Source of the DNA: Yamagishiella unicocca
Taxonomy: Eukaryota; Chlorophyta; Chlorophyceae; Chlamydomonadales; Volvocaceae
NCBI GenBank assembly: GCA_003116995.1
Contig: BDSL01000001.1
Span: 1 to 64,000, forward strand
DNA length: 64,000 nucleotides
Direction: 5' to 3'
Part shown: in pieces, positions 21,342-33,128 of the stretch
Numbering within the stretch: position 1 is the stretch's first letter
How the letters are laid out: every line of letters begins with the position of its first letter
Translations under genes and position numbers: made by a program
Notes under the pieces: model-generated
Databases searched by the model: none
Seen by the model: the letters and a program-made list of their open reading frames with translations, nothing else
Told to the model about the DNA's origin: nothing

Positions 21342-24300
21342 ATGAAGAAAGGCGGCACGACTTTCCCATTGCTTTCGGAGGTGGAGCCTGCTCGGCCAGC
21401 GCAGGATGGGCGTCCTGAGGTTGGCCCTGTTTACCGACCGACCTTCCACAAGGACTCTTTCCCAAAGCTGGAAGGCATCGAAACATGCTTCGACCTATTC
21501 GAGTAAGCAGCGGGCTGCAACCCGTGCTTCGGATGCACACGCACGCCCCGCGGGCCCATACTCAAGACACCGTGCAGTGCCTTCCGACCGCAATGATATG
21601 CCGACACCACAAAGAGCCTCCGTGCACGGCACGCAAGCAGCTCCATGCGGGCAGCGGGCGGCCTGCCACCCCAAATCGTAGTACGCCCTGGGCAGCTGCT
21701 GGGCAGGTGCTGCGCAGCACCGCGGCGCACCGCAGGCTGAGCCAGGGGCCACGGCGAGCGGCGGCAGGGAGGTGGCGAGCGAACCAGAGGGGCAGAGGGG
21801 CAGGGGGCCCATCCTCATATTGGGGTAGTGCGACGAACCGGGTGGGGCTGGGCAGCGAGGGCCACAGTGAGCCTCAGACAGTGAGCCCCAGACTGCCCTC
21901 CACGTCTCCCACGTGCCACACTGTGGATTGCGGCACCAGTGGCTTCCTGCCCAAGGTGCCCGACGACCCGCGGCACCTCACGAGTGTTCGCTGCCGTACG
22001 GCCTCCGACAAATCAGGGTCCGGCCGTCCGTGGCCCCCAACCCCTGCACCCTCCCCTTCCCCTCCATCCCCCTCCCCCATACCTCCCCTCCCCCTCCTCC
22101 CAACGCCCGCAGGAAGAGCTGCAAGCTGTACGCGGACTGCCCCTGCCTGGGCGAGCGCCCCGTGGAGGGCACCACCGTGGGCGACTACACCTTCCTCACC
22201 TACCGCCAAGTGGAGGAGGCGGTCACGGCGGCGGGCAGCGCGTACGCCAAGCTGGGGCTCAAGCCGGGAGACCGCATCGGCGTGCTGGGCGCCAACTGCA
22301 AGGAGTGGATGGTGGCCATGCAGGTGTGGACAGGGGGGGTGGGGCATAAAGACCGGTGACACGGCCGGGGGGGCTGCGTGTGGGATTAAGCAATCTGGGT
22401 ATACCGGCGTAGGGGCCGGGGGGCGGCTTGTGGGGCGCAGCGCCGTCCCGCCTCGCGTCCACCTCGCTGACGGCCTGAGGTCCCCGGTTCGAACCCCGTG
22501 CCGTCTGTGATTCAGGGCATGAACCGCATGTCCATGGTGTGCGTGCCTCTGTACGAGACGCTGGGCGACACGGCGGTGGAGTTCATCATCAAGCACAGCG
22601 GCACGTGAGGCGGGGTGTGTGCTTGTGTGGTGGGGGTACTTTGCAGGGTGGGGCTGTTGGAGGAGGGAGGCGGGCGTACCCGACCAAGCCAGCCCTCGCT
22701 CCGGACAGGGCGGGGTTGGCAGGGTGGCTCACCGACTGGGTCAGAGCAGTCGTTGTCTCTGGATGGGATGAAGTACGCTTGGGGGGAAACCCATGGAGCA
22801 GAAATCCATGTACCTCGGGAGGGCGCGGCCAGAGAAGCTGTGTTTGTGCAAGTGGGACGATGTATATTCCCGGGGTCGGGGGCACAGCGGCACCTCGGGC
22901 GTCGGATGTCCAGAATGGCAACCGGCTCCGAAACCGCCTTCACACACTCCGCCCCCCCCTCCCCTCCGGCCCCCCTCCGCCAGCCGCCTCATCGTGTCCT
23001 CCGCCGCCAAGCTCAAGGTGGTCGCCAGCGCCCTCAAGGTGGCAGCGGTGCAGCAGGTGGTCGACGCCGGGGTGGTGTACTGGGGCAAGGCGCCAGAGGA
23101 CGTGGTGCAGGTGCGGGGGATAGGAGGGGTGCCGGGGGGGGGAGGGGTGCGGCTTAAAATCCCGGTGTGTGTGGGGAGGTGCGGTGTGTATCGTGTGCCT
23201 CCGTGTGCAACGACGCCTACCTACACCGGCGAGTGCTGTTTTTGTAAATTTTGGATTTTCGTTCTTTTGTTATTCTTGGATAGCACCCGCGAGTGGCTGG
23301 CAGCTGTCCACCCACACCCATGAGGCTTCACCCCGGCTTCGGCAGCCGCTGTCTACCCCCTGAGGCCTTCCCCCTTGCCACTCGCCCCCTTCATTCCCGG
23401 TGCCTACTCCGCTGCGGTGATGGCTGCGGCTGCGCCATGCGGCTCTCTCTTGGCGGCTGGTGACTCACTGACCCACGGATCCCAGTCCCTCAAGGCGCTA
23501 GGTGTGGACGTACTGTCCTGGGAGGAGCTGCTGGGCTCGGGCAGGGCGGCGGAGACGATGCCGGTGCGGCCGGCAGCTGAGGACCTGTGCACCATCATGT
23601 ACACGTCGGGTGCGTGGGGGACGACTGGGCGGGGAGGGGGGGGGGCTGCAGGGAGGGAGGGGGGAGGGCTGTATGGAGGGAGGGCTGCAGGGAGGGGGGG
23701 CTGCAGGGGTTTGTTGTTGGGGTAGGGGCTAGGAGAGGGCTTAAGAGCGGGTCCCGGGGATGACGTGGCTGGTGGGCAGGGTTCAGGGCTCGCTGGCAGG
23801 ACAGGACAGGACGGGAATGACGGGTGTGTGAGGTGGGGTGGGGGGTGGGGGGTGTACGAACCCTCCCAACGGGGGGGATTTCGAGGAAGACCCATCGGGG
23901 GGGTGGGGAGTGCGGTACCTGTCAGGGCACGTGGCAGGGTTGTAGCGGGCCGGGCAGGGGGCGGCAGCGCCTGGTGCACCACGGCACCACCCACCCGGGA
24001 CTGCGGCTTCCTCGAGTCGAGGAGAAACGACTCTCGCCGGCCGCCCCCGCCGCCCTGCTCCCACACCTTTGGTGCCCATGTACGCTACCGGCAAGCACCC
24101 CGTCCCCCCCTCCCCCCTCTCCCCCCCCGCTCCCACGCTACATTTCCCCAGTCGCGTTACCGGGTCTATTATTGTACCCCCCCCCCCCGCTCCCGGTGCC
24201 CGACGACCATGCGCCAACTATCCTGTCCCGTCGCGTAAACGGAGTTCTCTTATCACCCCCCCCTCCCCCCCGGGTCTTCCTCGACCCCCCCCCCCAGGCA

Positions 24301-27300
24301 CCACCGGCGACCCCAAGGGCGTCATGATCCCGCACCGCGCTGTGGTGTCCACCATCGCCGGCATCAAGGCCTTCCTGGACTACTGCCAGGAGACCATGGG
24401 GCCCTCGGACTCCTACCTCAGCTACCTGCCGCTGGCGCACATCTTCGACCGGTAGGCGGCGAGGAAGGCGGCGGCGTGGGGGGCCCTGTGTGGCGGCAGC
24501 TGGCCCCCGTTACTTCAGACCTGCTGCGAAGGCGAATCAGCCATGGCCGCGTCCCTTCACTACTCCAGTGCCGGAGTGCTAGATGCGACTCCACTGCCGG
24601 AGTGCTAGATGCGACAGTACTGCGCCAGTCCCTCCGCCCCCCGCCTTCGCTATAAACCCGCATTGCCGCCCTCCCGGCACCCCTCCCCGGACCCTGCCTG
24701 GAGTCTCCTGTATCCCCCGCCCCGTGTCAAACCCTCCCCCCCACCCCGCCCCCGCCAGTGTCGTGGAGGAGCTGATGCTTCACGTGGGCGGCTGCGTGGG
24801 CTACTGGCAGGGCGACATCCGCAAGCTGATGGATGACGTGGCGGCGCTCAAGCCCACACTGTTCGCCGGGGTGCCCCGGGTGTTTGAGCGGGTCTACAAC
24901 GGGGTCAGGGACAAGGTGGGAGGGGGGCGATGGGGGAGGGAGGGGAGCAGGCGGGGAGGGGCTCGAGGGAAACCCGTGGAGGGGCGGGGGGCGGTGGGGG
25001 CAGTGGGGGCGAGGAGGGAGGGGAGGGGGGGCGAGGAGGGAGGGGGGGGGAGAGGTGGAGAAGAGGGGGGCGATGGGTGTGGTCCCTTTTGGCTGGGATG
25101 GTGACGGTGCAGTCCCAAGCGCAAACCCGCCCCCCGCAAACCGCTCGGCCGTGTGCACTATTACATTGGACTCTCCCTTATCTGCCCTGCCCTCCCCTCC
25201 CCTGCCCCCCGCCCCCCCCCCGGCCAGGTGGCCAGCGGCAGCTTCCTGTCCAAGCTCATCTTCAACTGGGCCTACTACCGCAAGGAGTACTACATGAAGG
25301 CGGGATACAAACACAACGTCGTGAGCGGGGCCGGCCAGGGGAGGGGGCGAGAAGGGCGCCGGGGGGGGGGTACGAAACCCTGGGGCGGGGTGTGTGTGTG
25401 TGTGTGTGTGATGGCAGGCGGCGTGCTGGTGTTCCGGTGTTGCCGGTGTTGCTGGTGTCATACGCGGCTGCCAGCCGGCCTCGCTGTTGGCTCCCGGAGT
25501 CGGATGTCGACCAGTAGCGGCGCCCTCCCTCCGTGCACCGCGACATCGGCCATGTTGCGACGTGGCCGGGGGGGCTGAGTGCCGCAATCCTGGGCCCCAG
25601 GCTGGGACCACCACCAGCAACACGTGGCCGCCCCTCCTCGGGTTGCTCCCTCCCCACCCGCTCCCGCCGGTTTTTTAACCGGTGTTGTATGCCATCCCCC
25701 CCGTCCCGCCCTCCTCGGGTTGTATGCCATCCCCCCCCGGGGCCCGCAGGCCTCCCCCATCAGCGACCTGCTGGTGTGCAACTCCATCAAGCAGCGGCTG
25801 GGCGGCAGGGTGCGGGTGCTGGTCAGCGGCAGCGCCCCCCTGTCGCAGCAGATCGAGTCGTTCATGAGGGTGGTGTGCTGCGCGCCGTTCGTGCAGGTGC
25901 GGGGCCGTTCGTGCAGGTGCGGGGCCGTTCGTGCAGGTGCGGGGCCGTTCGTGCAGGTGCGGGGCCGGGTGGTTCGATTCGCGCCGGGCGGCGGCTTGGT
26001 TAGCTGGGTGGCTGCGGGGAGAGGGCCTTTAGGGTAATGCGCAAGGGCTGCGGCCGGTGTGCAGCTGCTTGCGGGCGGGTGGACCCGGGGGTTTTGTGTA
26101 TGTGCCGGGGTTGGGCGATGTGCGCATACGTGCTGGTCAGTGGGAGTGACTAACTACCAATGTGCACAACCCCGGCCACCATCTTCCCCGCACGGTACTG
26201 ATGGCCCCTCCCCTCGGGGGGGTTCTTTACCTGTAACCCCCCCTCGCCCCCCGCCCCCCGGCTGTGTTTCCCTCAGGGTTATGGCCTCACGGAGACCTGC
26301 GCCGCATCCTTCATCGCGGTACCCGACAACGCCTCTCACGTGGGGACGGTTGGGCCGCCCATGCCCGCCACGGAGGTGCGGCTGGAGGCGGTTCCGGAGC
26401 TGGGCTACAGCCCCTCCAGCCAGCCGCCCCGCGGGGAGGTGTGCATCCGGGGGCCGGCGCTGTTCAGCGGCTACTATGGCAACGAGGAGCTGACTAAGGA
26501 GGCAATCGGTAAGCGAGCGTGCATGCAGGCGGATTCACCGCGAAGCCACGGAATTACCAACCGATTGAAATTTGCAAAACGGAAAACCAGCAGACGGGAA
26601 ATTATCAGACGGGTGCCAGCAGCGGTGTTTGGTAGGAGGCATCGCGTACGGCAGGCCAGGGAGGGGTTGTCTGGCTGTCGAACCCTGCTGTTGGGAGGGC
26701 AGTGCGTGGTCCAGGGAGGGAGAGCAGCAACCCGACTTGACCCTCCCTTTGGGGGAAGCTATCCGCCCCGATGCTCACCCCCCGCCCCTCCACCCCACCC
26801 CTCCGGTTCCCGCCCCGCCGCAGACGCCGACGGCTTCTTCCACACCGGCGACGTGGGGGAGTTCACAGCTGACGGCACCCTCAAGATCATTGACCGCAAG
26901 AAGAACATCTTCAAGCTCAGCCAGGGTGCGCGGGGGCCGAGGGGGGGAGAGGAGGCGGCAGGGGTTAGTGGGCGTTGGAGGAGAGGACGCCCCGACACCT
27001 CCCTCCACAACACTCGGCAGGACTTCATCTTGGGCACCACGCCTCACCAGCCTCATCTGCAGACTGCATGCGGATTGCACGTTACCGCCAGGTGGCTGCG
27101 CCTGCCCCGCCCCCTCGCGCCCAGGCGCTGCCGCCCCTGCAGCACATCCGTGTGACCGTCCGCATTGTCTGCGAGCTGCCCGCGCCGCGGACCACTCCCC
27201 ACCTACCTTCCCTGCCCCCTCGTCCCGCCCCCGCAGGCGAGTACATCGCTGTCGAGAAGGTGGAGAACGTGTACAAGACGTGTCCCTTGGCGGAGCAGGT

Positions 27301-28467
27301 GTGGCGGGGGCCGTGTGGCGGGGAGGAAGGGGGAGGGGCTGCGAGGGAGGACGTGAGAAGGGAGGACGCAACCGGGGGTCCAACGTAATGGAGCGGCCTA
27401 GGGCGGCCTATAGCGGCCTAGGGCGGGGCGTCATTGGCAGGATCGTAACCCGCCCATGGAGTCTGGGCGGAGCGGGCCGGGGGATGGCTGGAGGGCCTCT
27501 CGACTCCCCCCAATACCGGTCACAGACCCCGCAAGCTTCCACGGGCCCCCACGGGGCACCACGGCCCCCCACGGGGCACCACGGCCCCCACGGGCCCCAC
27601 GCCCCCCCATGGCCCCAACGCGCCCCACGGCCCCCCACGGCCCACCCTCGCGGCCGTGCCCCCAGGTGTGGGTGTACGGCGACTCCTTGCAGTCGTGCCT
27701 GGTGGGTGTGGTGGTGCCGGCGCAAAAGGCCCTCATGGCCTGGGCGGCGGAGAACAAAGTGGCGGGAGACTTCGCGGCGGTGTGCGCCTCCCCGGCCGCC
27801 AGCAAGGCGGTGCTGGCGGCAATGACGGCCACCGGCAAGGCGGAGAAGCTCAACTCATTGGAGCAGGTTAAGGCGGTGCTGCTGGTTCCGGAGCAGGTCA
27901 GACGCGGGAGGTGGCCGGGCGGGGTCGGGCGGTCAGGAGTGGTCAGGAGTTGAGGGTACCGGTGACTGTGAACAGGAAAGGAAGCTTTTTATGCAAACCA
28001 CGGGGGCATCGGGGCGGTCGTGGGTAGTTCAAGAGATCTTCGTCGACTGCAAGTGCTCGACTCTACACGACACGCGTCTCGCCCGGATGGAGCAGAGGGT
28101 TGGCACGGAGGAAACTCGATCGGGGTACTTGCAGGTGGTGGTGGGGGGGTGAAGAGGGTATGAGCCACGGGCTGCAGCCAACCCGCCAGACACATCGTCA
28201 ACATCAGCGGGGCTGGCGGACGGACGGGGACATACGCAGGTCGCTCCTCGAACTCATATCCCACCGCACCGCTTACCCCCCCAAACGCCCGCTCCACCTC
28301 CCACCTCCCCCGCCCCGCACTGCGCGCAGTTCTCTATTGAGAACGACCTGATGACCCCCTCCTACAAGCTCAAACGCGCACCCCTGCTGAAGCGCTTCCG
28401 TGCCGACGTCGACAACATGTACGCCAAGCTGGCGGCGGAAGCCCAGAGCAAGGGCGCAGCAGCTTAG
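21342..28467 (+). CDS. Long-chain acyl-CoA synthetase
   Basis: Activates fatty acids to acyl-CoA with ATP (ANL superfamily, LACS class). Fourteen exons close in phase and give 675 aa: 21342-21502, 22113-22323, 22516-22604, 22984-23110, 23486-23609, 24298-24451, 24759-24915, 25228-25320, 25750-25896, 26277-26508, 26824-26925, 27237-27298, 27666-27896 and 28330-28467. Motifs are P-loop-like YTSGTTGDPKGVM across exons 5/6, YLPLAHIFDR, GYGLTETCA, YYGNEELTKEAIG, FFHTGDVGEF and the LACS linker DRKKNIFKLSQGEYIAVEKV. The start ATG lies after an in-frame stop near 21197 with no other ATG. There is no signal or transit peptide visible, so location (peroxisome, ER or chloroplast envelope) is open. The C-terminus, AQSKGAAA, has no PTS1. 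Exon 9 ends in a donor-copying repeat. Confidence 0.95.
24204..24300 (+). repeat. Dispersed intronic repeat, composite copy in LACS intron 5
   Basis: Contains CGACCATGCGCCAACTATCC then a GTCGCGTAAACGG block, followed by C-runs and the CGGGTCTTCCTCGA core. The first part recurs at 45661-45701 in the kinase gene. The second part recurs in many introns. The copy ends at the acceptor of LACS exon 6 and supplies its pyrimidine tract. Confidence 0.7.
25884..25965. repeat. 20-bp repeat, four copies, spanning the LACS exon 9 donor
   Basis: Four copies of GCCGTTCGTGCAGGTGCGGG. The first copy contains the last bases of exon 9 (...CCGTTCGTGCAG, encoding PFVQ) and the GTGCGG donor. The other three lie in the intron, and each reproduces an identical CAG|GTGCGG. 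Confidence 0.95.
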
Positions 28468-30090
28468 GGGGGAACGACTGCGGGCCAGGCGGGACGGGAT
28501 GGTGGTGGGGAAGGGACGGTGGGGTTGGGCACGGGTTGTGTTTTTGGGCGGCAGGGAGTTCGGACTCGGATTGGTACTGAGGTGCTTAGGGTTGCGGATG
28601 AGGTGACTGTGAGGGCGGGGGTGGATAGGGCGCCGGGGGGAGATTTAGCTCCGTTGCGGCGTCTGGCTGGTGGTGGTGCAGGGCCCTGGAGTGGGCACCA
28701 AGGTGTGCGGGGGCAAGTAGGGGGCGCCAGGGGCTGCGACCTGGGGGCCGTGCGCTGCAACAGCGCACGGCTGGGACACATTGGTCGCGGCGTCTGTCGT
28801 CTGATGCTGGCGGGCCATTACCCGTGTTGTCCGTGGCGTTTGTGGTTAGGGTCTCGGCGGTGCGTTGGGGGCGTCTAGGTGGTACTCGGGAACTGCATAG
28901 AGCCGATCACCGGTGGCTGGCGGCGCCAGCGAGCAGGTGCATCTCTGGAGTTGAGGAGTGGCGTTGTGAGGCTCAGTACGCGAGCAGCTGGCACTGACAC
29001 CCCTCTGCATGCGCGGACTTTCGCGAGATGGCTATTCACTTTGTTAAACGACTCCACAGTCAGCACCGCTGTGATCGGACGTCCGGATGGCGCCTGCCTG
29101 CCTCGCATCGCAGCTGCTGCTGCGGCACCTGCGCGGCTGCTCCTGCTTCCTCGCAAACGAGGGCGCACGCGCCTCGATGCATACTCGGCACGGCCTCAGC
29201 TCCCAACTGGCGCCTGGTGGCTGCCCAGCTCACGCAGGGAGGGAACAGCGGCGTCCCAAGGCCTTACGTTTGTTACACGGGTGACACGTACCCGCCGAGC
29301 GCGCGGCGATCCCCCGCCGGAGGTGCTGCAGGGCGTCCGTCCATCAAACAATTCAACACGGCTACACCGCCCCCGCACCCCAGACATCCACGCGTGACGC
29401 GTGACCTACTTTGCACCTCCCACCCACCCGGGGTCCCACCGCTGGGTGGCCGCCCCTCCCTGGAGCTCTGTACGCGCATGCCAGCGCATACGTATGTACT
29501 CCCTGCCCTCACCCCCACCTCGGGTCTTCCTCGAAACCCCCACCTCCCACGCGAGTAAAGCGCACGAGCCCCGGCCCACAGCGGTGGTAACCCGGGGGCA
29601 GCTCGGCAGCAGTCATCCGCACGTAGTAGTACTCCACTTCAACCCACACGTCGGGGCGGAGGTGCCCCCAATTGCAACTGCAAGCGCCGTCACCATTTGT
29701 GATACACATTGTCCTGTATGCCAGGGCACCAGCAACCCGTGCATGCAGCAAGGAATGCGTTTATTTTCCCATGCATCATGTACGACAGTATGATAGTAGA
29801 GGCACTAGTCAGCGGCATGCCGAAAATCGAAGCGGAAAGGTCCATTTGGGTAAACCTGCCAAACCCCTATCGTCTCCCCCCAGCGGTAAGCCGGTAACCA
29901 GCAGGCTCGCAACACCCGCCACCTTTCCCAAACCACCAACCACAACCCAGGACCTTTCCAAGTCACATTCTTCCACCATCAGCAACGAGCGCAACGTTGC
30001 AAAACCACCTGCGAAGACACGCCCTCAATGGGGGAGCTACAACTGTCCTAGAATATGAAGTATGTAGGTCAACGAAGCTATAAATGATCC
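28468..30090. other. Intergenic region, LACS 3' side
   Basis: 1.6 kb between two convergent genes (LACS + and the EF-hand protein -). It must include both 3' UTRs. I see no phase-consistent exons or conserved motifs. One copy of the dispersed GGGTCTTCCTCGAAACCCCC repeat is at about 29522-29541. Confidence 0.5.
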
Positions 30091-33000
30091 TCAAGCGTCA
30101 TCGTCTTTCGAAATTGTTTCGGCGCTGCCCCGCGCGACCGACCGAGCCGTCATGGCCACCAAACCGCACGTGGCTGCTTCGCTGCCCCCGTGGTCATTGC
30201 GGTTGGGGCGCTTGAGTGCGAGGTCAGTACTAGCTGACGCAGCAATGGTCGCCAGCGTAAAATGCACGGTCAACACGGTCAACGGTCAACGCGGTGTGCG
30301 GCGAAACGGAGGGGGGCCGGACGCCCTCGCGCTGGAGGGCCCGTCCCCCCTGCAGCGGGGTTCGCTCCCTCGCGCTGCTCACACCCGCCAGCCAACCAGC
30401 CAGCCAGCCCGCACGATGACGCGCCTCCATCCATCCGAGGGCGCGCCGGTGCTGCTCAGCTGCTGCTCCTGCTGCCGGCTTCCTAACTCGAAAAGATGCC
30501 CGTCACGCCTGTATGACGAGTGGTGGAGGAAGGGGCGGTTCAAGGGGAAGTTCAAGGGGCGGTTCAACGTCTCCCGCCCGGCGGGGACAAGGGGTGGGCG
30601 GCAACCTCCCTAGCACGTGCGTGCAAACCTGTGCCAGGCCCCCAACTCCCACCAGACCTGGGTAGCTTGTGCCGCACACACCACACACGCACACGCACTG
30701 CGACGGAGCATGGGAATGGGGTCGCAGACTTCGCCACCCCGCCCGCCCTCCACCCCCTGCCGCGCGCCATATCCCAAGGCGCGCCTCCCGCCTCCCCCCC
30801 TCCCCGCCTCCCCCCCTCCCCGCCTTCCCCCCCGCCTCCCCGTTTTTACCCCCCCCCTCCCCGCCTCCCGGTTTTTTACCCCCCCCCCCTCCCCGCCTCC
30901 CCCCCTGTCCGCCTCCCTGCCTCCCCGCCCCCCGGCTCCTCACCCTTGCCGTCCAGGTCATGCACGTCCACCAGACTGGAGGCGGCGCTGTACGCGCTCA
31001 GCCGGTCGCCCTGCACCACCAGTGTGCCCGTGGGCGTGTTAATGTGCAGCTGGGGCGGCACCGCGTTGTACACGATGACGAAGCCGGTCACTCGGAAGCC
31101 CACCTGGGCGCCGCTGCTGCCCTGAACCTGCGGAGGGGGGACCCGCCAACATGGCAACACCTCAGCCGGTGTCCACGTCATGCCACGCCAGCATTGCCCA
31201 CGTCATGCCACGTCGGAAGTTGCCTGTCTGCGCCGCGGCATCTAAGCCGGTCTCACAAATGATTGCGGATGGCTCCGTTTGTTCATAATCTAGGGCTCCC
31301 AGCCCTTGTAATGCAGCACAGGTGCGAGACAGGTGACTCACTCCATCACCCCCCCCAGGACGCCTTGGTGGCAGTGGCCGCACCGGCGGTCGACTCAATC
31401 CATCACCCCCCCCCCCAGGACGCCTTGGTGGCAGTGGCCGCATCGGCGGTCGACTCACGCTAACAAGGGCGAGGGAGTTCAACAGCCGGGTGGTCATGTT
31501 GGCGTTTACGGGGCGGTTGTAGAAGTGCTGCTGGGTCCCCAGGATGCCGAGGCCTCCTCGATCCGTGAGAGCGCCCGTGTTGCCCACCGTGTAATCCGAG
31601 TTGGGCAGCTGGAGCGCTTCGTTTGTGCCCTTCACCACCATCACCTGGCCGCGGACCTGGGGACAGGGACGGGTGCGGAATAAGGAGGGCCCCGATCAGC
31701 CACAGCCAGAGAACGCACGCCAACCATTGGCCGAAAGCTGGAGATGAAGGGCTTTTGAGCCCTGAGCCGGAGGAAGGTTAGCTGCTGGGGGCTGTCCAGC
31801 CACCACCATTGGGTAGCCCTAACGCCGGCGAGTCTACCAGCCGCGTTTAGCCCCCAGAACCCTGTCCCGTCGCAGCAATGCTCACCACAGCGTCCTTGTG
31901 CGCCATTACCACCGCCCATGTCAACCTGTTCGTGGGTCGAGTGCAGTAGGGGGCAGCAGGGCGAGGTTGGGGCCCCCGTGCGAGGCAGCGGCAACGGCGA
32001 AAGCAACGGCGAAAGCAAAGCGATGGGCGGAATGAACCCTGGGACATGAGTGTTGGTGTCCTTGGGGAACATGTCTGCCCCGCCCAGGACCGAGTCGTCC
32101 TTAGGACGTTCCGCAGGGTGCGAGTGAGGATGGGCGGGAGCCGCTGCTCACGTCTAGAAAGCCCAGAGGCAGACGCGGAGGGGAGGACGTTCACGGCGTA
32201 GTGTTGTGTTGAACTTGGTAAGGTGCTGACTGAGCAGGAGGGCTCTGCGATTGCCGTTGCACTCACCCGAAACTCGAAGCCAGGAGCAGCACTAGGCTGA
32301 AGCCGATCATCATGATGCCGCATAGGAACAGCCTGGACAGCAAGGGGGTTGTGATGGCGTTTGTACGCCGAGTGGGCCTGACAGGGGAAGCTGTTTTTAC
32401 CCCGGAGAGAGAGGCATGGGGTTCACAGAGTGGGCCAACGCTGAGCTGAATCGAGAACAACCTCTACCTCTGCCCCAGGTCTGACAGATAAGCACGCGCG
32501 CCCGCATGCGGCCCCCACCGGCCATTGATTAGTGCGCAACACTGCCTTATGAATTGCCTGGGAACAGCCCGCACTAATTGAAAGATGCCATTTTCACACT
32601 CACGCTCTCCCTCGCACACACATATGCTCTTGCCGGGACGATTAGGTGAGGAACTTGCCTGCCTTTAAACTGCTCCTTGACGAGTACATCAACAACACCT
32701 TCCAGTTCAGACTCGTCCACCTCACCATCCCTGCAGAAGAGTTTTATTATTTTTTAGCGGGCCCGCTGGAAGCTATGAAACGGTTTAGAGGTAAAAAGGC
32801 GCAATGCAGGCCAATGAGACGAAGGGCTGCCAACCAAGCGGGCACACATAGCCGGATGCGAAGCGCCGAGGATGTTCCCTCACCCGTTGCGGTCGAACTT
32901 CGTTAGCACCTCCCGTGCCTCCATGCTCAGTGCTGTATCATTGCAAGATGATTACGGCATTAGTCAAGCGTGTGCGGAACACGCCTGCAACCATGGCAAC

Positions 33001-33128
33001 CACGGGACGGCCTTACCCTTCAGATGCACAGACCCATAACGCGGCGACACCTCATATACGCCATCTTCTGCTGCTAGTGTTGCAGTTACAGTCGGTTCGC
33101 CATCAGGTCTGAGGGACGACGAAGACAT
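30091..33128 (-). CDS. Membrane protein with N-terminal EF-hand
   Basis: I do not recognise the family. The N-terminal part is solid: exons 33128-33017, 32932-32884, 32730-32659 and 32332-32267 close in phase. They give a 45-residue lead (MSSSSLRPDGEPTVTATLAA...), one canonical EF-hand (LTKFDRNGDGEVDESELEGV, with loop D-R-N-G-D-G-E-V-D-E-S-E) and then a membrane helix (LFLCGIMMIGFSLVLLLASS). Intron 3 uses a GC donor (CAG|GCAAGT). Later exons are supported individually: 31658-about 31462 (GTNEALQLPNSDYTVGNTGA, FYNRPVNANMTTRLLNSLAL), about 31130-30949 (VTGFVIVYNAVPPQLHINTP, TGTLVVQGDRLSAYSAASSL), one near 30515-30420, and a last exon ending KDDDA at 30091. The exon near 32160-32060 is ambiguous in frame. 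The inferred topology is a cytosolic Ca2+-binding N-terminus and a large non-cytosolic beta-rich domain. A calcium-regulated surface protein is a guess. Confidence 0.68.
31341..31457. repeat. 57-58-bp tandem duplication in an intron of the EF-hand gene
   Basis: Two copies of a unit containing CAGGACGCCTTGGTGGCAGT and CGGCGGTCGACTCA, separated by C-runs. They lie directly 3' (minus strand) of the exon ending LALVS. The GTGAGT donor of that exon sits at the edge of the second copy, and the first copy ends in the same GTGAGTC. Confidence 0.9.

Noticed and set aside
22440..22512. tRNA gene
   Set aside because: A B-box is present, but acceptor, D and anticodon stems do not form and the T-stem does not pair fully.
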